Shown here in pieces: positions 58,482 through 64,000 of a DNA stretch of 64,000 nucleotides (its first letter is position 1; every line of letters begins with the position of its first letter). Location of the stretch: NCBI RefSeq assembly GCF_024323335.1, contig NC_066585.1, positions 182,422,294-182,486,293 on the forward strand, read 5' to 3'. The stretch is from Lathyrus oleraceus (lineage: Eukaryota > Streptophyta > Magnoliopsida > Fabales > Fabaceae). Under the pieces are notes generated by a model. It saw nothing but the letters and a program-made list of their open reading frames with translations, was not told the origin of the DNA and did not search any database. Both the position numbers and the translations under genes were made by a program.

Positions 58482-58484
58482 AAT

Positions 58485-58501
58485 TGGCGCCGTTGCCGGG
58501 G
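58485..58501 (+). other. Primer-binding site, tRNA-Asp type
   Basis: tggcgccgttgccgggg, the standard Athila primer-binding site. Confidence 0.85.
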
Positions 58502-58978
58502 ACTCTTGTAGATTTTAACCATTATTATAGTCATAGGTGTTGTGTTTTAGCATTTTTTTTTTGCCCTAACTTTCTTGAGTTATGGTGTTTTTGCGTTTTA
58601 GGATTAAAAAAAATCTATTTTTTTAAGAAAATTGTCTCAAATTATTCCGATTCTTTGTCGATTAACTAGGAAAAAAATCAAAGATCAAAAGCCTTTATTT
58701 AGAAACTAAATAGTGGAAGTCGTCCTAAAAACCCGAAATTCCTTATTTTTCTATTTTTACTGATTTTTTTTTCTGTTTTGATAGTTTTAGAAAATTCTGA
58801 AAAATTCTCAAAAATTTTAATTGACGTTATTAGATTAATTTTTCGTGTTTTTGTATTTTTTTCCCTTTTATTTTAATATTTTTTTCCCTATTTCAATTGT
58901 TTTTTCTTAATAGGGACATTGTAGGTATTTTCTTATTTGTTGCTGCATTGCTGAATTAGTTATGTATTTTCTCATTGT

Positions 58979-59977
58979 TTGTTGCTTTTTTTTTCTATTG
59001 AGTTTAACATAGTTGACAAAAGAACTCTGAGAGAATTTGTTGCCCTTGATGTTGATTATAATGCTTTATGTATTGAATATTCTGTTGCTGTTGTACCTTT
59101 CGAATTGAAATCTGGTTTAATACGCTTGTTACCAAGGTTTAATGGTCTTGCAGGTGAGGATCCGCATAGGCATCTAAAAGAATTTCAGATTGTATGTTCT
59201 ACACCATTGAGGCCTCAAGGAATTACTAAAGATCATGTCAATCTTAAAGCATTTTCATTCTCACTACAAGGTGCTGCAAAACATTGATTATATTATTTTA
59301 AGGCAAATTCTATTACAAGTTGGAATAATATGAAGAAAATCTTCTTAGAAATTTTTCCCCTGCTTCAAGAGATTCTTCAATCAGAAAATAAATATGTCGT
59401 ATTAGACAAGTTGACATGGAATCATTGGCCGAATACTAGGAGAGATTTAAGCAGTTAGTGTCGAGTTGTCCTCACCACCAGATTTCTGAATAATTACTAA
59501 TATAATACTTTTATGAGGGATTACTACCAATGGAAAGAAATATTTTAGATGATGCTAGTGATGGAGTACATGTTGATAAGACTCCAGCTACTGCCAAATC
59601 CTTGATTGAGAACATGTCATTTAACTCCCAACAGTTCACAACAAGGGATAATTTTATGGTCCAAGCAAAAGGTGTGAATGAGATTCAGGTTTCTTCTTCC
59701 AACAAAGCTCTAGAAACCATAATTGATGAACATACCTCTTTAGTGAAACAATTGATGCTACCCCTTCCACCACCACCACCACCATATAACCATCCACAAG
59801 TAACCACCTATTCACCTTCTGAACCTTCACTAGAGGTACTTATCAAGCAAATGATTATAAATAGTCTCCAATTTCAGCCGCGAATAGATTATAGTATTCA
59901 AACTTTGCAAACACAAATTGGACAACTTGCTACTTCAATGAATGCCATGCAACAAGCTCAAGATCAAACCAACTACA
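58979..59977 (+). pseudogene. Athila gag fragment
   Basis: Blocks in order: RTLREFVALDVDYNALCI, FELKSGLIRLLPRFNGLAGE, DPHRHLKEFQIVCST, QGAAKH then a stop at 59,285 (Trp expected in the family), SITSWNNMKKIFLEIF, then after shifts VDKTPATAKSLIENMSFNSQ, a six-Pro run and QTQIGQLATSMNAMQQAQ. This is the Athila capsid domain and its C-terminal extension. It carries at least one stop and two shifts (59,340-59,530). The last stretch, 59,530-59,977, is open into the copia insertion. Confidence 0.85.
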
Positions 59978-61024
59978 TGTTGGTGTAAGCGCTAGAGGCC
60001 AATACTTTTGGCACTTGTATCGAATTATTTATTAATCAAAGGATTTTTCTTTATTATGTTTAATTAATAAAATCCCTAGAATAGTTAGTCCGTTTAATGT
60101 ATCAAGTGTGACTTAATCATGAGATCCCATTAAACATAAGGACGCTATTTTTAAAGTATCCGTAGTCGAGCTTTGTGGTAAAGTGGGATTACATTAAAGT
60201 ATTAAGACTATTATGTATATAGACTGATGATCACATCTCATGGATCATGGATAAGGAGTTATCAAGTCTTAAACATAGGTATGAATATTAAGAGTAATAT
60301 TTATACTAGATTGACCCGCTATGAGAATACTATATAGAATGTTATGCAAAGTGTCATAAGTTATTTTCATGGTGATAGTGATGTATACCACCCTTCGACC
60401 TAAAACCATTATGGACCCTAGATATGGAGTCAAGTGCCTTATTGCTGATCAAACATTGTCTGTAACTGGATGACCATAAAGACAGTTGATGGGTACTCCA
60501 CGAAGCATGTTGAGGGACATGAGTGACCTAGATGGAATTTGCCCATCCTGTGTAACAGGATAAATGTCTACGGGCCCAATATTGAACTAGACAACGATAA
60601 CACGGTATATGCCTTGAGTTCAATATAGACATAGGGGCAAAAGGGTGATTGTACACATAAGTATTATCACAAAAGGATTTGTCAGATCACATGACATTTT
60701 CGTGTCTTGGGTAGCAGTGATGTATTGCTAGATACCGCTCACTGTTTATTATGTTAAATACGTGATTTAATATAATTGTCAATGCCGCAAAAACCTACAG
60801 GGTCACACACAAAAGGACGGATTAATGAGAGATAGAGTAACTAAGGAACAGCGTAAGATGCGGTGCACTTAAGTGAATTGTAGAACATCGTAAGGTACGG
60901 TGTACTTAAGTAGAATACGAAATATGGTAAGGTATCATAAGCTTAAGTGATTTTGGCATAATATAAGATATGGGCCACATACACTTAAGTGGGCTTTTTA
61001 GCTTGCAGTCCACACAAGTGGTTC

Positions 61025-61032
61025 TATAAATA
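61025..61032 (+). promoter_or_regulatory. Copia LTR TATA box
   Basis: TATAAATA in ggttctataaatagaaccct, about 340 bp before the LTR end and about 40 bp before a (TC)n run. The position fits a U3/R border. Confidence 0.65.
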
Positions 61033-61068
61033 GAACCCTTGTGCAGAAGCATTTATGCAGTTACAATT

Positions 61069-61073
<5 letters not shown>

Positions 61074-61133
<60 letters not shown>
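61074..61133 (+). repeat. (TC)30 microsatellite in the copia LTR
   Basis: A pure 60-base TC run just downstream of the TATA box. It would lie at the 5' end of the transcript. Confidence 0.95.
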
Positions 61134-61136
<3 letters not shown>

Positions 61137-61367
61137 TAAAGCCTTCATTCGTAGCAGCTAGCACTGAGATTGAAGGAATCCGTTCGTGTGGACTGAGTAG
61201 AGGCATTGTCACCATTCAACGTTCATGATCGCTCCGTAGATCTGCATCAAAGGTTTCAATCGCCACAAGAGGTAATGATTCTATCATTGATCATGCCCAT
61301 TCGTAAGGATCACTAAAGGAGAATTTTTTTTAATTCCGCTGCGTTTTGGATCACTCTTCTCCTTCAG

Positions 61368-61380
61368 TGGTATCAGAGCC
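61368..61380 (+). other. Copia primer-binding site, initiator-Met tRNA type
   Basis: tggtatcagagcc directly after the LTR end (one base gap). Confidence 0.9.
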
Positions 61381-63077
61381 ACTTACGAAACCATGCATCT
61401 GATAGGTGTTTTTTTTCTGTATTTTCTGTATTAATACGATTAAAAGACAGAATGAATCAAAGAATAAACGAGTAATTAAATGTTGCATCATGTGTGTACG
61501 ATTTAGATGATTGATGTTGACTATGCTTCGGAATCCGATGTTAGTATGGTGAAGCAGCGATACATCGATCGTCCATAGGTTACACAATTGAGATCGATCA
61601 GGTTATATATATGATATAAGTAATCCTGATGCAAAATACGGTATATATGATATACTGTTTCTGTTTCGTTCATTCAAACACTTAATGGTTATTTTCTTTT
61701 GAGCGATCAATGGTCATAAGCTTCTTGATCCGACATTAGTATGGTGAAGTAATGACGTGTTGATCAATCATACTGACTTAACAATCAAGGTGTGTTTTAC
61801 GGTCTGAAATTGGTGCATTAGGGTTCATGACGGCACAAATGTTGTGCTGTCAAAGAGTTATGTGATTAGGGTTGTGACTGCGCAAGAGTTGTGCTTTAAA
61901 GTATCAAGTGTTGATGCGAAAAACAACGTCAATTTCAAATGAATTGTTCATTAAAATTTTGCGTTGGGGTGTTGCCCCTACAACCCCGCAAGGGGTGCTG
62001 CCCCATTGACCCCCGTTCACTGAACGGTCAACGAAACCACTATCCGCTGACTGGGCAGCGGAACCCCCGACTAACTTTGCGTAGTGTGATCGGTCGCCGA
62101 AATTTAATTTGGTTTTAATTAATTAACAGAATTTAAATTAATAATAATAATGTGTTTATTATTATTGTCTTGTGGTGATCGGTTATGGCCTTAGTTTTCC
62201 TTTATTTTGTTTTGGGATTTTAAAATACGACTTGCGTGTCGTGCCTCTATTTTAATCTCTTAATGTAACTTCTTTTCTCATCTCACTCCCTCGTATGCAA
62301 AACGAGTTTCTTTTATGTAATGTAATGTTATGAAGAAAGAGAAGAATACAATATCAAAGGAGGACAACCTTGAAGATCTTGCTTGGAGAAGCTTACATCG
62401 TTATTAGGTTAGCTTAGGTTCTCTCATTGGCTTTGGAGAACAATTACGCTAGGGGCCATAACTATTTCATTATGTATGTTGATGCATGTGAATGTATGTT
62501 GATGCATGTGAGAAACGATTTATATGATAAATAAGTCGGTGAGATCAGAATAATTGCAAATTCCCTTAAATTAAATATTAAGTTTATGCTTTCCAAGTTT
62601 TAGCACTCACCAAGACTAGTATCGAATAATGTAGGTTTCGCCTACGAGAGGTGCATACTCTATATTAGTAAGGTGCAATGGGATAATTGTAATATCCAAT
62701 TGCTAAAAAAATGGGTCAAACTTAACTAAAAAAATTATAATAAGATTATATATGTTTAGAAGCAAGAGTTGGAAATGATCCATGTGATGGATTGGAATAA
62801 GGAGTTATTCACCCAACTAAAATATTCGAGAGTTGTATTAGATACAATTGGAAGGAGTTCCTAACTAAATAACCTAGTTTTGTGTAATCCTCCTACGCGG
62901 ACTTAAAATAAAGTGAAATGTGGATCTCGATCCACTAGAAAATCTTCCAACGGGATTTTCCGAATCAAATGGTGAGGGTCATTTGTTTTGAGTAAAATAG
63001 TGGGAGCATATTTATTTAAAGGCCTAATTAAATATGTTATTGATACTTATATTTTCATTATTTTCATGTAGATTACC
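61381..63077 (+). other. Copia leader region
   Basis: Non-coding, AT-rich, about 1.7 kb. It contains two related blocks (near 61,530-61,570 and 61,725-61,770, both with ccgaYRttagtatggtgaag), a GC-rich hairpin cluster (61,966-62,061) and a 20-bp tandem duplication (62,471-62,510, atgtatgttgatgcatgtg twice). Confidence 0.7.
61966..62061 (+). promoter_or_regulatory. Cluster of four GC-rich hairpins in the copia leader
   Basis: Four inverted repeats in 96 bases: GGGG-TGTTG-CCCC (61,966-61,978), ACCCC-GCAA-GGGGT (61,983-61,996), TTGAC..CGTT-CACTG-AACG-GTCAA (62,006-62,031) and CCGCTG-ACTGGG-CAGCGG (62,044-62,061). They lie in an otherwise AT-rich leader, about 1 kb upstream of the gag ATG. A role in packaging, dimerisation or translation control is inference. 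Confidence 0.6.
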
Positions 63078-64000
63078 ATGACAACAAATGCCTCTAACAA
63101 CATTTTGCGATCAATCCTTGACAAGGAAAAATTGTTTGGGACAAATTTTCTGGATTGGCACCGAAATCTGAGGATTATCCTCAAACATGATAGAAAGTTG
63201 TATGTCTTGGAGAAACCTGTTCTTGAAGAGGAACCTCCTAGTTCTGCACCTAAGGCAAAAAGAGATGCTTATAAGAAGCATGTCGATGATGCCAATGAAA
63301 CTTCTTGCCTCATGCTATCTACCATGAACTCAGAGTTACAAAAGCAACATGAGAACATGGCAGCGTTTGATATGATCGAACACCTAAAGATGCTCTATCA
63401 AGAGCAAGCAAGGCATGAAAGGCTTGAAGTTTCAAAAGCCATTTTTCAAGGCAAGTTAGCTGAGGGAGCCCCTGTAGGTCCCCATATGCTCAAGATGATT
63501 GGGTATGTGGGGAACCTTGAGAGGTTGGGTTTTCCCCTCGGAAAGGAACTTGTGACTGATTCGATCTTGCAATCGTTGCCAGATAGATTTAGTAAATTTG
63601 TCCTTAATTTCAATATGAATGATATGGACAAATCTCTTCCTGAACTGCTAGCCATGTTAATAACAGCTGAGCAGAATCTGAAGTCAAAAGGGAAGTCCAT
63701 TCTGATGATCGGAAATGGAAAGAGACAAAACAAAAGACCCACCAAGCAGGCTGATAAAGGGAAAGACAAGGAAGTTGCCAAACCCAAACCTACTGCTCCT
63801 GCTTTGAAGCCTAGTGGAGGCATAGCAAAGGAAGACACTTGCTTCCATTGTGGTAAGACCGGACACTGGAAGAGAAACTACCCAAAGTACCTGGAAGATA
63901 AGAAGAATGGAGTAGAGACTTCAACTTCATGTATTTTTGTTATTGAAATTAATTTATCTAATTCTGCATCATGGGTATTAGATACTGGATGCGGTTCTCA
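63078..64000 (+). CDS. Copia gag-protease polyprotein, open at window end
   Basis: 307 codons without a stop, from the ATG at 63,078 (an in-frame TAG lies at 63,069) to the window edge. The N-terminus LFGTNFLDWHRNLRIIL is the copia gag start (DUF4219/UBN2-type capsid), followed by the capsid core with NMAAFDMIEHLKMLYQ and LQSLPDRFSKFVLNFN. A Lys-rich linker leads to the zinc knuckle at residues 255-268: Cys255, Cys258 and His263 are present but the last Cys is Tyr268 (TAC). The protease begins SWVLDTGCGS, with Asp302-Thr303-Gly304 intact. It packages RNA and, downstream, would continue into integrase and RT. The open frame suggests recent insertion; the lost Cys may impair RNA binding. Confidence 0.9.
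   Translation, partial: MTTNASNNILRSILDKEKLFGTNFLDWHRNLRIILKHDRKLYVLEKPVLEEEPPSSAPKAKRDAYKKHVDDANETSCLMLSTMNSELQKQHENMAAFDMIEHLKMLYQEQARHERLEVSKAIFQGKLAEGAPVGPHMLKMIGYVGNLERLGFPLGKELVTDSILQSLPDRFSKFVLNFNMNDMDKSLPELLAMLITAEQNLKSKGKSILMIGNGKRQNKRPTKQADKGKDKEVAKPKPTAPALKPSGGIAKEDTCFHCGKTGHWKRNYPKYLEDKKNGVETSTSCIFVIEINLSNSASWVLDTGCGS

Larger units (their letters stand above)
57400..59977 (+). mobile_element. Athila-type Ty3/gypsy element, interrupted by copia
   Basis: LTR (end at 58,481), tRNA-Asp-type primer site, leader and gag. The gag frame is cut at 59,977 by the copia LTR. The rest of the element would lie beyond the window. Confidence 0.8.
59978..61366 (+). repeat. Copia 5' LTR, 1,389 bp
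   Basis: From TGTTGGTGTAAGCGC to TCTTCTCCTTCA. The start is set by the break in the Athila gag; the end by the primer site two bases later. Confidence 0.9.
59978..64000 (+). mobile_element. Ty1/copia retrotransposon, 5' part, runs off the window
   Basis: LTR, initiator-Met-type primer site, a 1.7-kb leader, then an open gag-protease frame. It is inserted into the Athila gag. The 5 bases before it are CTACA, so a CTACA copy should follow its 3' LTR outside the window. It is probably among the youngest insertions here. Confidence 0.9.

Overview
This window is plant nuclear DNA from a large, repeat-rich genome. The Ogre-type retrotransposon, the CACTA element and the gene style point to a legume, most likely of the pea/vetch/lentil group; the species is inferred, not proven. 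Nearly everything is transposable-element sequence. I can support one host gene: a four-exon bHLH transcription factor of the DYT1 (tapetum) type at 49,971-51,356 (+). No rRNA or tRNA gene and no CRISPR array is visible. I found no prokaryote-like system and nothing that needs a new class of biological system; the unusual content is structural.

Left half (1-40,401): a nest of insertions that can be unpacked exactly from target-site duplications (TSDs). A minus-strand Ty3/gypsy element ('gypsy A'; 5' LTR 38,337-40,401, gag 38,042-37,107, protease/RT start 4,658-4,006) was split at its protease by a CACTA DNA transposon (4,659-37,020, TSD ATA). The CACTA transposase gene (minus strand) was then split by a 26.9-kb Ogre (7,815-34,690, TSD GTAGC). 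The Ogre protease was split in turn by a 4.86-kb solo LTR of a related family (17,710-22,568, TSD AGCGC). The CACTA also carries a 5'-truncated LINE (35,531-36,332). A partly deleted plus-strand gypsy element ('gypsy B', 612-4,005) abuts the truncated left end of gypsy A, and two LTR-like termini lie at 1-611.

The Ogre is complete in layout: 4.7-kb LTRs, a tRNA-Arg-type primer site, the extra ORF1, gag, protease, a 256-bp intron, RT-RNase H, a second RNase H, integrase, a minisatellite-bearing 3' untranslated region and a polypurine tract. It is dead: the pol frame is continuous over 3.46 kb but has six stop codons and an Asp-to-Asn change at the first integrase catalytic residue, and gag has frameshifts.

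Middle (38,337-48,809): a gypsy A-type LTR joined to a minus-strand Tat-like gag/protease remnant occurs twice in direct orientation with the same junction. The copies differ by a 1.0-kb hAT-type element (copy 1 only), a deletion of about 0.55 kb (copy 2 only) and an interposed probable solo LTR.

Right (48,810-64,000): the bHLH gene; a Mutator-like element (51,918-54,691) and a neighbouring relative, both with remnants of plant-mobile-domain genes; a hAT-type MITE; an Athila-type gypsy element cut inside gag by a Ty1/copia element (59,978 onward). The copia gag frame is still open where the window ends.

Coordinates given to the base (TSDs, LTR ends, exon borders) were read directly. Limits of decayed remnants are approximate.
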